Numbered from the stretch's first letter, positions 1 through 9,589 are shown. The stretch: 39,259 bases of DNA from an uncultured Thiotrichales bacterium (GCA_903870015.1 CAIQBE010000021.1:1-39259), one strand, 5' to 3'. Translations and numbers: made by a program. Notes: generated by a model from the letters alone, not told the origin.

Positions 1-1031
<1,031 letters not shown>

Positions 1032-1142
1032 GATTCTGTTACTCTATTACTTATATATTTTTTACTCATTAAAATCGCTAGGTCCGCACTCAATAATGTT
1101 CATACACCATTGCTTGCTTTATATATTGCTATCAAATTTTCT

Positions 1143-1154
1143 ATTGTTTAAACA
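1143..1154 (-). promoter_or_regulatory. BoxA-like antitermination element in the rRNA leader
   Basis: On the minus strand the leader reads TGTTTAAACAAT, which resembles the rRNA boxA consensus (TGCTCTTTAACA) bound by NusB/S10. It sits between the P2 promoter and the 16S start, where boxA is expected. The match is partial, so this is a position-supported guess. Confidence 0.4.
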
Positions 1155-1191
1155 TCTTGCTCTCAACCTCTATGCTGAAGTGAGAAGGGCA

Positions 1192-1219
1192 ATTATACGC
1201 ATTTAAATTCAGATGTCAA
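1192..1219 (-). promoter_or_regulatory. rRNA promoter P2
   Basis: The minus strand shows a perfect TTGACA (1214-1219) and a perfect TATAAT (1192-1197) with a 16-nt spacer, about 160 bp upstream of the 16S 5' end. It is followed by a C-rich TGCCCTTCTCACTT start region. Its strength fits rRNA transcription. Confidence 0.85.
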
Positions 1220-1341
1220 CACTTTTTTACAATTTTTTCAAAATTCTTTTTTAGGGAGTTTTGAGGTTAACATCTTTGCTCTATCTGCGAGCGTGAATTG
1301 ATTCCTTTTTCAAGGTCTCTATTACTTCACTTGAGAAGCGC

Positions 1342-1369
1342 ATTATACGCAAAGAAATTTGCTTGTCAA
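1342..1369 (-). promoter_or_regulatory. rRNA promoter P1
   Basis: A second perfect TTGACA (1364-1369) and TATAAT (1342-1347), again with a 16-nt spacer, lies 150 bp upstream of P2 on the minus strand. The bases after the -10 (GCGCTTCTCA) resemble those after P2, and both contain a CTTCTCA-type block. This gives a tandem P1/P2 arrangement as in E. coli rrn operons. The promoter also argues against an lpxH start upstream of 1404. Confidence 0.85.
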
Positions 1370-1416
1370 CAACTTCTTTATGTTGTTTAATAAATTTTTA
1401 CTTATGGACCTTGTTT

Positions 1417-2178
1417 ATGACTCTAGCTCGCCACACATTATTCATATCTGACCTGCATCTAAGCACCCGCGCACCCAATATTTACCAGCACTTCACCTAT
1501 TTTCTAAAACATATCGCGCCCCAGGCGGAAGCGCTTTACATCTTAGGAGATTTTTTTGAACTTTGGCTAGGCAGTGATATCAAAAATCCCCTTTATGATG
1601 AAATTAAAATGCATTTACAACATCTAAAAAATCAAGGGACACGAATTTACTTTATGAAAGGTAATCGAGACTTCTTGTTAAATACTGATGATGTTGGCAC
1701 ATTTGGCATGACTTTATTAGATGACCCTTGCTTGATAACACTATATAACAAGAAAGTATTGCTGACCCACGGTGATCGACTTTGCACATTAGATGTTGCT
1801 TATCAGCGTTATCGCCGAATTGCCAATTTAAGACTGCTGCAATGGCTATTTTTACATATGCCTTTAAAATTCCGCACCAACTTGGCTCAAAAAATTCATA
1901 ACAAAAACCCTCATAAAGAACATGGACTACAACTTGATTATGCCATTGCCGATGCAACGCCTGATGCCATCTGGCAAGACCTGGAACAATATCAGGCGGA
2001 TTATATGATTCATGGTCATACGCATCGTATGGGTGTACACTGGATGGATGATAAACTGCGCGTGGTGCTAGGGGATTGGCAGAAGCACTTCTTTAATTAC
2101 CTCTATGTTTCCGAAGAACAACTACTGTTAAAGAGCTGTTCTAGCCCTGGATCATCTCTTTCTTCTCATTTACCGTAG
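1417..2178 (+). CDS. lpxH: UDP-2,3-diacylglucosamine diphosphatase LpxH
   Basis: LpxH hydrolyses UDP-2,3-diacylglucosamine to lipid X and UMP at the inner face of the cytoplasmic membrane, the fourth step of lipid A synthesis. The metallophosphoesterase motifs are all visible: ISDLHL near residue 10, GDFFELW, GNRDFLL, THGD and HGHTHR near the C-terminus. The product is 253 residues, against 240 in E. coli, with a short serine-rich tail. I start at ATG 1417, which places MTLARHTLFISDLHL at the N-terminus as in homologues. The frame is open further upstream, but that part overlaps rRNA promoter P1. The 3' end overlaps the convergent kinase gene by 38 bp. The gene implies a lipopolysaccharide-bearing envelope. 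Confidence 0.95.
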   Translation: MTLARHTLFISDLHLSTRAPNIYQHFTYFLKHIAPQAEALYILGDFFELWLGSDIKNPLYDEIKMHLQHLKNQGTRIYFMKGNRDFLLNTDDVGTFGMTLLDDPCLITLYNKKVLLTHGDRLCTLDVAYQRYRRIANLRLLQWLFLHMPLKFRTNLAQKIHNKNPHKEHGLQLDYAIADATPDAIWQDLEQYQADYMIHGHTHRMGVHWMDDKLRVVLGDWQKHFFNYLYVSEEQLLLKSCSSPGSSLSSHLP

Positions 2179-3409
2179 GAAAGCGTATAACAAAATGCGT
2201 GTACTCACCGAGCTTTGAATCACAAGCAATGGTACCGCCAAATTGCGTGATGACCTGTTTACAAAAAGCCAAGCCCACGCCTGTTCCATGATAGCGCTTT
2301 GAAAAAAAGCGCTCGAATACATGATTCATATGATCTATTGAAATTCCCGTGCCCGTGTCTTTGAAATGCAAAATATTCCAATCATCCTCTCCTTGCTCGG
2401 TCCAAATTTTAATACCAGCGTCTTCCTTACTCGACTCTAAAACATAATAGATGCCATTACGCAAAAGATTAAAGATAACGTGCTGCATCAATACTGGCAT
2501 ACCTTTAAATAAGAAATCATACCCTAGCTGCACTTGCGTAAATTTTCGTGGCCGCTCATCAAAAGGAAAGCGCGCCATAGCCTCTTCCACACATTGTTTA
2601 ATTGATAAAATTTCCATATCTGCAGGCTCCACTGCAAGATCTTGGATATTGAGCAACATATTATTGATAAACACATTTGATGCCTTAACCTCTTCTTTGA
2701 TGTTTTCGAACACTGTTTCTAACAGCCTAAAACGCGCCTCTTGAGCTATCGGCTCCATGAGCTTATGATCCACAGCTAAATGATACGCCTGAAATAATGA
2801 TGGTAATATACCTTCAACCGCTTGCGCTGCTAAGTTAATGGTTGCTAATGGCGTCCTTAATTCATGTGCTATTGCGCCGCCCATAAGTTGAAGCACTTTG
2901 ATTTTTTCATCGAGAATGAACTTTTGTCTTTTTTTATGATCAGTCATATCTACTGTGATACCCAACACACCAACAACATTTTTGTCATCATCATAGAGAG
3001 GTATTCTGCTTGATAAATAATAATGCTCATTGCCTTGCCTATCGTGATGAGCGGGTCTCTCTATGTTGAGTTTTGCCTTACCTGTTTCGATAACTTCTAG
3101 ATCAAGATTTTTTATTGATAAAGCCTGGGCTTCATTCCACCCTGCAAGCTCAGCTATTTCTTCGTAACCCTTTCCAAGAACGTCCTCTAACTTATCAACC
3201 CCGAGTAGCTTTAAAACATTATCGTTACAACCTAAGGCTTTTGCGTTTTTATCAACCCAATAAACATTGTTGGGCATGCAGCGGATCAAGCTAATGAAGT
3301 ATTTTTTAATGAGTCGCGCATCCTCTGATAGCTTATCATCAGGAAGATCTAGAACCTCTGAAAGTGACGCGCCTATCTTGATGTCATTGCTATTTTTTTT
3401 TGCACTCAT
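2141..3409 (-). CDS. Soluble PAS-domain sensor histidine kinase
   Basis: The product is a 422-residue kinase with no membrane segment, so it is probably cytoplasmic. Residues 40-160 form a PAS domain (CMPNNVYWVDKNAKALG, then LSSRIPLYDDDKNVVGVLG). The dimerisation/phosphoacceptor helix has AHELRTPLATI with His near 182. The ATPase domain has the N box FNLLRNG, G1 FKDTGTGI and G2 GTGVGLAFC, all intact. The H-box helix (LPSLFQAYHLAV) resembles that of the LqsS/CqsS quorum-sensing kinases (family recollection, moderate). ATG 3409 is chosen because GAGGTG precedes it at good spacing; a GTG at 3418 lies inside that site. No response regulator is adjacent. It is paralogous to the kinase at 23454-24242. 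Confidence 0.9.
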   Translation of the reverse strand: MSAKKNSNDIKIGASLSEVLDLPDDKLSEDARLIKKYFISLIRCMPNNVYWVDKNAKALGCNDNVLKLLGVDKLEDVLGKGYEEIAELAGWNEAQALSIKNLDLEVIETGKAKLNIERPAHHDRQGNEHYYLSSRIPLYDDDKNVVGVLGITVDMTDHKKRQKFILDEKIKVLQLMGGAIAHELRTPLATINLAAQAVEGILPSLFQAYHLAVDHKLMEPIAQEARFRLLETVFENIKEEVKASNVFINNMLLNIQDLAVEPADMEILSIKQCVEEAMARFPFDERPRKFTQVQLGYDFLFKGMPVLMQHVIFNLLRNGIYYVLESSKEDAGIKIWTEQGEDDWNILHFKDTGTGISIDHMNHVFERFFSKRYHGTGVGLAFCKQVITQFGGTIACDSKLGEYTHFVIRFPTVNEKKEMIQG

Positions 3410-3427
3410 TGGCGTCACCTCAAAAAG

Positions 3428-3443
3428 CTGTTAAATTTAACAG
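3428..3443. promoter_or_regulatory. Perfect 16-bp palindrome, possible operator of the kinase gene
   Basis: CTGTTAAATTTAACAG is a perfect inverted repeat. It lies just upstream of the kinase ribosome-binding site and covers the predicted transcription start of the promoter at 3448-3476. A dimeric regulator binding here would block initiation. This is inference from position and symmetry. Confidence 0.45.
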
Positions 3444-3447
3444 GTAT

Positions 3448-3476
3448 AGGTTAGCTCCGGTGATGCGACATGTCAA
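3448..3476 (-). promoter_or_regulatory. Promoter of the PAS kinase gene
   Basis: The minus strand has a perfect TTGACA (3471-3476), a 17-nt spacer and a weak TAACCT (3448-3453). The poor -10 box makes this a moderate call. Confidence 0.45.
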
Positions 3477-3528
3477 ACTAATTGTTACAGCATCCTAAAA
3501 AACCAAAAAATCATAAAAATATATAAGA

Positions 3529-3557
3529 TTGATTTATAAATCATAAGAAAATATAAT
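3529..3557 (+). promoter_or_regulatory. Promoter with palindromic operator upstream of the 3594 gene
   Basis: TTGATT (3529-3534) and TATAAT (3552-3557) are separated by 17 nt, giving a start near 3564. A perfect 14-bp palindrome, TGATTTATAAATCA (3530-3543), covers the -35 box, a classic repressor position. The divergent kinase gene has its own palindrome at 3428-3443. Confidence 0.55.
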
Positions 3558-3593
3558 GCCATGGTCTTTTATTATTATATTCAAGGAATTACT

Positions 3594-4448
3594 ATGTTTC
3601 TCCACCCAAAACCACTTTCATCCACCCCCCGTACTGAAAACATTTCAAAGCTTACTCGCGGCAGGGCAATACTCCTAACCTATCAAAAATATACACGTAG
3701 TAGCTATTTGGCTATCACCACGCCTCCTGCCCGCTCTACATATTATGATATTGAAGAGATTATTGATAAGCCAGGCTCAGAGGAAATCCTTAATGCACTG
3801 ATACGCTTGAAAGCTGAGACTCTTGGAGTAACAGGGCCCATAGAAATCTGCATTGACGATAAAAAAAATCGCATAGTTACTATTACTGTCTCTGGAAAAG
3901 CACCAAAAACAATTATTTGGCACCCCATTAATATTGTAGTTCATGAGATTGATGGCACTCATCAAAGCATAAGCCGCTCTGAACCAGCTTATGCAGTTAT
4001 CTCTTATAATACTAGTACGCATCGCTATCTCACATCAATGAATCTATCGACCCTTCCTAACTCTATCTATCTACTCAGCAATACCGACTATGCTAGAACC
4101 CATTTTGATGAACTCTACCGCGCTCACTGCGTACATACCACGCCCAAAACTATTTTAGGACAACTCTTTGGCAAAAAAGCAGAAAGCAAAGCTGCACCTT
4201 CTACAGCATTAACGCCAGGCATCCATACAACCGTGTCGCCCCTATATCTTATTGCCAATGCATCAAGACCCAAAGCTGCCTCTCCAGAGATAGATGCTGC
4301 CGAAACAATGACTACGAAATCCCGCCTGTCTTTATTAAGCCGTGAGCCTGAGCATACTAGAGGACTTTATTCTGCAGCATCATTGTGGATTGGAAGCCTT
4401 AGACAATCAAAATCAGATCTCCCCTCAGACCCACCGCGTTGGAGATAA
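3594..4448 (+). CDS. Protein of unknown function, candidate Dot/Icm substrate
   Basis: I do not recognise a family. ATG 3594 is preceded by AAGGA at 6-nt spacing; a longer start at 3561 has no comparable site. The 284-residue product has no signal peptide or membrane segment. Residues 45-120 look like a compact alpha/beta unit (YYDIEEIIDKPGSEEILNAL, then IEICIDDKKNRIVTITVSG). The last 80 residues are rich in Ala, Ser, Pro and Thr and look disordered. Its own promoter carries an operator-like palindrome. It is followed after 5 nt by mnmC, so the two are probably co-transcribed. A substrate role is only suggested by the Dot/Icm genes in the same window and by the lack of any housekeeping resemblance. 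Confidence 0.6.
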   Translation: MFLHPKPLSSTPRTENISKLTRGRAILLTYQKYTRSSYLAITTPPARSTYYDIEEIIDKPGSEEILNALIRLKAETLGVTGPIEICIDDKKNRIVTITVSGKAPKTIIWHPINIVVHEIDGTHQSISRSEPAYAVISYNTSTHRYLTSMNLSTLPNSIYLLSNTDYARTHFDELYRAHCVHTTPKTILGQLFGKKAESKAAPSTALTPGIHTTVSPLYLIANASRPKAASPEIDAAETMTTKSRLSLLSREPEHTRGLYSAASLWIGSLRQSKSDLPSDPPRWR

Positions 4449-4453
4449 AATCA

Positions 4454-5686
4454 TTGCAAGCCTCAACCCCTTGGTATGCACCGCCCATTGCCCACAAACC
4501 ACAAACGATTGCCATCATTGGTGCTGGGCTTGCGGGCATGTCTTTGGCCTATGCGCTCACGCAAAAAAATTTCAAGGTGTTATTGATCGATCAAGCAGCA
4601 ACACTTCCCAGTGGTGCTTCTCGCAACCAAGTTGCTTTAATCAAACCACAGCTATCGCCTGATCACAATCTTCCTGATCAATATATTACCCAGGCTTTTT
4701 TAAATTTTAGCGATTTTATTAAAGATTACCCTGAGCTTATTTTAAGCCAAGGGATTTTAGAGCTCGCGCACTCAAAAAAATTGCAAATGCGCCACCAAGG
4801 CATTATGGAAAAACGTGAATTAAATCACTTAGCGAATTATGTTAATTCGGAACAAGCAAGTGAGCTCGCAGGCATTGCGCTCTCCCATGCTGGCCTTTAC
4901 TTTCATAACGCATTTTTGCTAGATGTGCCTGCGTATTATCAAACCCTGCAAAAACTATGTGGTGATCATTTACAAATTATTCATGCGCAAAAAGTAAAAG
5001 CATTAACACACCAAGATGAGCAATGGCTCCTGCAAGCTGATAGTTCTATCACTGCCGATGCCGTTATTTTTGCCCATGGCTACCAGGGCTTTGAGGATTA
5101 TATTGATTGCAATACTTTGATCCCCTGCCCTGGACAATTAAGCTTTATTCAACCAGCAACTAGCACTCCCTTAAAATGCACACTGACTTTCGAGGGTTAT
5201 CTCACCCCCGCGCTCCATGGCCAGCATATTTTGGGAGCAAGTTTTCGCCACAATGAAGATACCGAGATTCATGCGCATGATCATGAGCAAAACCTAGAAT
5301 ACCTAGGCAAAATCGCACCTGATTTAAAAACAATATTGGGCACAGCCCCTTCACACAACTGGTGTGCAATGCGTGTCACAAGCACAGACCACCTACCACT
5401 GCTTGGCGGCGTTCCCATCAAAGCTATTTGGCTTAAAGACTATGAGCGCATTAAGTTTGGTGATTTCCGGGCACGGCAATATCCCAACTGCACTTATTAC
5501 CCCAACCTCTATATGAGCCTGGCTCATGGCTCTAAAGGCGTTATTTCCAGCTTTTATGCCGGACAAATTCTTGCCCATCTTATTGATAACAAAACCATTA
5601 TCACCGCCCCAAAAGTCTGGCAGGCAATACATCCCGCCCGTTTTTGGCTGCGTGCGCTTCGCTCCAATGACAATGGTAAGAATTAG
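4454..5686 (+). CDS. mnmC: tRNA cmnm5(s2)U-modifying FAD oxidoreductase (MnmC C-terminal domain only)
   Basis: This matches the C-terminal oxidoreductase half of MnmC, which removes the carboxymethyl group from cmnm5(s2)U34 in tRNA to give nm5(s2)U. The Rossmann motif IAIIGAGLAGMSLAYAL lies near residue 20. The MnmC-typical PSGASRNQVALIKPQLSPD follows, and VTSTDHLPLLGG and LAHGSKGVISSFYAG lie near the C-terminus. The N-terminal methyltransferase half found in E. coli MnmC is absent, so the final methylation would need another enzyme. No ATG is available. TTG 4454 is favoured because GGAG (4441-4444) sits 9 nt upstream; TTG 4439 lacks such a site. The gene starts 5 nt after the preceding stop codon, which suggests translational coupling. 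Confidence 0.85.
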   Translation: MQASTPWYAPPIAHKPQTIAIIGAGLAGMSLAYALTQKNFKVLLIDQAATLPSGASRNQVALIKPQLSPDHNLPDQYITQAFLNFSDFIKDYPELILSQGILELAHSKKLQMRHQGIMEKRELNHLANYVNSEQASELAGIALSHAGLYFHNAFLLDVPAYYQTLQKLCGDHLQIIHAQKVKALTHQDEQWLLQADSSITADAVIFAHGYQGFEDYIDCNTLIPCPGQLSFIQPATSTPLKCTLTFEGYLTPALHGQHILGASFRHNEDTEIHAHDHEQNLEYLGKIAPDLKTILGTAPSHNWCAMRVTSTDHLPLLGGVPIKAIWLKDYERIKFGDFRARQYPNCTYYPNLYMSLAHGSKGVISSFYAGQILAHLIDNKTIITAPKVWQAIHPARFWLRALRSNDNGKN

Positions 5687-5724
5687 GCTTATAATTATTT
5701 TCAGACTTATCACTGGAGACTCCC

Positions 5725-6069
5725 ATGCCTCATATTAATCTAAAAATTTCTGCAAATTTATCCGAGTTTGCTTTTCATGACTTTGCTAAAGATGCCCATG
5801 CCATTCTCAAAGAATATGCCAATATTGAAAAATGCAAAAGCAAAATGGAGGTAATTCAAGATTTTTATATTGGCAGCGACCCTAGCAATAAAGGCTTCGT
5901 CTACCTTGAGGTTTTAGTGTTGCAGCGCCCGGAAGAAACCCTCAAAGCGATCGGCCAAAAATTATATGATTTACTAAATGCCAAGACCTTGCCGCTGATT
6001 CACAGCAAAAACTTGCGGGCGGATATTAATCTAGAAGTGCGTGTGCTACAACACTATTGGCAGCCCTAA
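5725..6069 (+). CDS. 5-carboxymethyl-2-hydroxymuconate isomerase-like tautomerase
   Basis: The 114-residue product starts MPHINLKISANL and keeps the N-terminal proline that acts as the catalytic base in the tautomerase superfamily. Its length and C-terminus (LRADINLEVRVLQHYW) fit the CHMI family of the homoprotocatechuate pathway. No other aromatic degradation gene is present, so the physiological substrate is open. The start has GGAG a few nt upstream. The gene lies 38 bp after mnmC, probably in the same operon, and its stop overlaps the end of the convergent dnaE by 4 bp. Confidence 0.75.
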   Translation: MPHINLKISANLSEFAFHDFAKDAHAILKEYANIEKCKSKMEVIQDFYIGSDPSNKGFVYLEVLVLQRPEETLKAIGQKLYDLLNAKTLPLIHSKNLRADINLEVRVLQHYWQP

Positions 6070-9000
6070 TCAAAAATCACTTCATGCCTATAAGGCCTAA
6101 GGGCGCGAGTTAGATCTTCACTTAATTGCACGCCCCAGATTGAATCAAGCTTAAGCGTTACTTCAGCCCCTGCATTAATATAAATCATTTCAATTGGGCA
6201 CTCACCTTTATGCGATTGAAACAACGTCATAAGCGTATGGCCCCCACCTTTTTCAATTTCTGCGCTCGACAACCAAATGCGTAAACATTTTGCCTGTTTA
6301 GTTTTATACGCACTGAGATCATGAATTTTACGCGCCACGGCTCTTAGGCCACCACTAAAATCATCCATGCCAATTTCAGCATCAAAGACTAATAAAGCCT
6401 CAGGCTTTAGCAAAGCTTCAAATTCATACATCACATCACTAAAACAAGTCACATCCATTTTTTGCGTAAAATCCTCAACACTCAAAACCATTAAGAACGT
6501 CCCTTTTTTGGTTTTAATTCTGCGAATATCGGTAATAATGCCACAGAACTTTAAAGTATCATTACGACCAGTAATGGTTAAATCGCGAATGGCTTTTAGA
6601 TTCAGCTCGCGCATTAAGGTGCGATATTCATCAAGCGGATGACCCGATAGGCACCAGCCCAAGACTTGCTTTTCTAGCATTACCCGATCATAGACCGAAG
6701 GCTCAGGTTTCATGATCCAGGGGCGTTTGGCTTGTTGGGTTTCGCTATCAGTCGTAGTCATGCCAAAAAAATCATCCTGACCCATTAATGCCGCACGTTC
6801 ATGTTGGCCAGCATGTTGCATTGCCGCCTCAAGCGTATGCATCATCGTCGCGCGGTTAGGACCAAGACCATCCAAAGCACCACTGATAATCAAAGCCTCG
6901 AGCACACGCTTATTCACTTTCCTTAAATCTAGACGTTGACATAAATCAAATAAATCTTGAAAAGGCTTTGATGCTCGTTCTGCTAAGATTAAATCAATCG
7001 CAGCGCGGCCAACACCTTTAATTGCGCCCAAGCCATAACGAATGGTATGTTCATCAACGACTTTAAAGGCATACTGGCTCTCTTGAATATCTGGCGGCAA
7101 GAGTTTTAACTGCATTTCTTTACACTCATCGACAAAGCCGACAATCTTATCGGTATTATCCATATCTGATGATAAGACTGCCGCCATAAATGCGGCAGGA
7201 TAATGTGCTTTTAAGTAGGCGGTTTGATACGCTAATAAGGCATAGGCTGCTGAGTGGGATTTATTAAATCCATAGCCGGCAAATTTTTCCATCAAGTCAA
7301 AAATCGCGCTCGAGGTCGCTTCGTCAATATTATTTTTTAAAGCACCCTCAATAAAAAAACTTCTTTGCTTGGCCATTTCTTCGGGTTTTTTCTTACCCAT
7401 CGCTCGCCGCAGCAAATCAGCACCACCCAGGGTGTAACACCCCAATACTTGTGCAATTAGCATCACTTGCTCTTGGTACAAAATAATACCATAGGTCGGT
7501 TTTAGAATTGGGGCGGCGAGCTCATGCGGATATTCAATTTTGGCATGGCCATGCTTACGCTGAATAAAATCATCAACCATCCCGGACTGCAAAGGCCCTG
7601 GGCGAAACAGTGCCACGAGCGCAATAATATCTTCAAAGCAGTCGGGCTTCTGGCGCTTGATCAGCTCTTTCATGCCGCGCGACTCCAGCTGAAACACTGC
7701 GGTGGTTGCACCTTTTTTTAAAAGCTCATAGGTTTTAGGATCATCTAAAGGAATTAAGTTAATATCAAATAAAGGAGCATTGAGGGCTTTGAGCTGATTA
7801 ATGGTATTGATCGCTTCTTGAATAATCGTTAAATTACGTAAGCCTAAAAAGTCAAACTTCACTAGACCAACAGTCTCAACATCATCCTTGTCATATTGAG
7901 TGACAATTTGCTTGCTACCTTCTTCACAGTAAATTGGTGAAAAATCGGTGAGGCTTGAGGGTGCAATCACCACACCCCCAGCATGCTTACCAACATTACG
8001 CACAGTACCCTCTAACCTTAAAGCCATATCAATTAAGTTTTTGACATCTTCTTCATTTTCATAACGGCGTTTTAGCTGAGGCTCTTGCGTTAATGCCTGG
8101 GTTAGCGTCATGCCTAAATCTAGCGGGATTAACTTGGCAATACCATCGACAAAACCATAAGGTAGTCCCATTACACGCCCAACGTCTCGAACAACCGCCT
8201 TGGCTGCCATGGTACCAAACGTGATAATTTGTGAAACCGCCGCGCGGCCATACTTTTCTGCAACATATTCGATGACACGATCACGCCCTTCCATACAAAA
8301 ATCGACGTCAAAGTCAGGGAGGGAAACACGCTCTGGATTTAAAAAACGCTCAAAAAGTAAATCATATGGCAAGGGATCAAGATCGGTAATTTTTAAAGCG
8401 TAAGCGACTAGAGATCCGGCACCCGAACCCCGCCCTGGCCCCACTGGCACCCCGTTATTTTTTGACCACTGAATAAAATCAGCTACAATTAAAAAGTAAC
8501 CCGCGAAGCCCATCTTAATAATTACATCTAATTCTAGATCCAAGCGTTCGCGATATTTGATCTTGGCTTCATCACGCTGCTCTTCGGGAATATGCGCTAA
8601 TATTAAATTAAAGCGCTCATCCAAACCCTCAAACGAAACCTTACGAAAATATTCAGCCTCGGTCATCTCAGGTGGAATAGGGAAATTTGGCAAATAGACT
8701 TTGCCTAAAGCAAAATGCACGTTGCAGCGCTTTGCAAGCTCAACTGAGTTTTCTAAAGCTTCGGGTAAATCAGCAAACCGCTCGAGCATAAATGCCTCAT
8801 CAACGAGATACTGTGCGTCATAAAAATTTTTCGGACGCGAGGGATCCTCTAGCGTATAGCCCTCATGAATGGCTACGCGTACTTCATGCGCCATAAAATC
8901 ATCCGGCTTTAAAAAATACGATGGATGCGTTGCAACCACCGGTAAATTCATTTCGGCGGCGAGCTGCACTGCTTGGCTAATATAAGCCTCTTCATCTCTT

Positions 9001-9530
9001 GCACCTACTCTTGATATTTCGATATAAAAACGGTCATTATCAAAGGCCTCTAACCAGGGTGCTAATATTTTTTTTGCCTCCGCCAACTCACCCTTTAACA
9101 AATAAGGCGCAATTTCCCCCTCCCCCCCCCCTGATAATGCAATCAACCCTTCACAAGAAGCTTTGGTCAACCAGCTTTTTTGAATTAAGGGAATATTATT
9201 CACCCGCATACTTTCAAGATAAGCTTTGGAAATTAAATAAGTCAGAGACTTGAAACCTTGTTGATTTTGACACAAGATGGTGAAGCGCACCGGCTTTTTA
9301 TCAGATTTATCAATCTGGAGCAAAAGATCAGTACCAAAAATAGGCTTAATCTTGGCGGCTCGGGCTTCTTTATAAAACTTGATTGCGCTAAAGGCATTAC
9401 ACTCATCGGTTAAAGCAAAAGCTGGAAAATCATGATCTTTTGCCGTCTCAACCAAAGCAGAAATATTACCCAAACCTGAGATTACAGAATATTCAGAATG
9501 TACTCGCAAGGGAATGTAACGCGCTGTCAT
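6066..9530 (-). CDS. dnaE: DNA polymerase III alpha subunit
   Basis: This is the replicative polymerase, 1154 residues against 1160 in E. coli. The order is typical: an N-terminal PHP domain (residues 1-280, opening with IPLRVHSEYSV), the polymerase core with VGPGRGSGAGSLVAYAL (363-379) and the catalytic aspartates in LPDFDVDFC (404-412), the third acidic residue in LVKFDFLGL, then the helix-hairpin-helix and OB regions (LKFCGIITDIRRIKTKKGTF). It has no proofreading exonuclease domain, as expected for DnaE. Codons 133-138 are encoded by a run of ten G, an A and five G on the minus strand, a likely slippage site although the frame is intact. Nothing adjacent is functionally linked. Confidence 0.98.
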   Translation of the reverse strand: MTARYIPLRVHSEYSVISGLGNISALVETAKDHDFPAFALTDECNAFSAIKFYKEARAAKIKPIFGTDLLLQIDKSDKKPVRFTILCQNQQGFKSLTYLISKAYLESMRVNNIPLIQKSWLTKASCEGLIALSGGGEGEIAPYLLKGELAEAKKILAPWLEAFDNDRFYIEISRVGARDEEAYISQAVQLAAEMNLPVVATHPSYFLKPDDFMAHEVRVAIHEGYTLEDPSRPKNFYDAQYLVDEAFMLERFADLPEALENSVELAKRCNVHFALGKVYLPNFPIPPEMTEAEYFRKVSFEGLDERFNLILAHIPEEQRDEAKIKYRERLDLELDVIIKMGFAGYFLIVADFIQWSKNNGVPVGPGRGSGAGSLVAYALKITDLDPLPYDLLFERFLNPERVSLPDFDVDFCMEGRDRVIEYVAEKYGRAAVSQIITFGTMAAKAVVRDVGRVMGLPYGFVDGIAKLIPLDLGMTLTQALTQEPQLKRRYENEEDVKNLIDMALRLEGTVRNVGKHAGGVVIAPSSLTDFSPIYCEEGSKQIVTQYDKDDVETVGLVKFDFLGLRNLTIIQEAINTINQLKALNAPLFDINLIPLDDPKTYELLKKGATTAVFQLESRGMKELIKRQKPDCFEDIIALVALFRPGPLQSGMVDDFIQRKHGHAKIEYPHELAAPILKPTYGIILYQEQVMLIAQVLGCYTLGGADLLRRAMGKKKPEEMAKQRSFFIEGALKNNIDEATSSAIFDLMEKFAGYGFNKSHSAAYALLAYQTAYLKAHYPAAFMAAVLSSDMDNTDKIVGFVDECKEMQLKLLPPDIQESQYAFKVVDEHTIRYGLGAIKGVGRAAIDLILAERASKPFQDLFDLCQRLDLRKVNKRVLEALIISGALDGLGPNRATMMHTLEAAMQHAGQHERAALMGQDDFFGMTTTDSETQQAKRPWIMKPEPSVYDRVMLEKQVLGWCLSGHPLDEYRTLMRELNLKAIRDLTITGRNDTLKFCGIITDIRRIKTKKGTFLMVLSVEDFTQKMDVTCFSDVMYEFEALLKPEALLVFDAEIGMDDFSGGLRAVARKIHDLSAYKTKQAKCLRIWLSSAEIEKGGGHTLMTLFQSHKGECPIEMIYINAGAEVTLKLDSIWGVQLSEDLTRALRPYRHEVIFD

Positions 9531-9589
9531 TTAACTAAATCAAACTATAAAAGCTATTGAGGCTCATTATAACTTTTAACGCCGCGTTG

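Larger units (their letters stand above)
1032..1416. other. Intergenic rRNA leader / lpxH upstream region
   Basis: This 385-bp stretch holds no gene. It contains the 16S leader and its two minus-strand promoters. An open frame at 957-1151 overlaps the 16S gene and is not credible. I see no clear plus-strand promoter for lpxH. Confidence 0.8.

Noticed and set aside
4342..4662. 106-codon frame overlapping the mnmC start, considered as an alternative N-terminus
   Set aside because: It is in another frame and lacks the FAD motif. The real frame carries IAIIGAGLAGMSLAYAL and continues to the end of MnmC.
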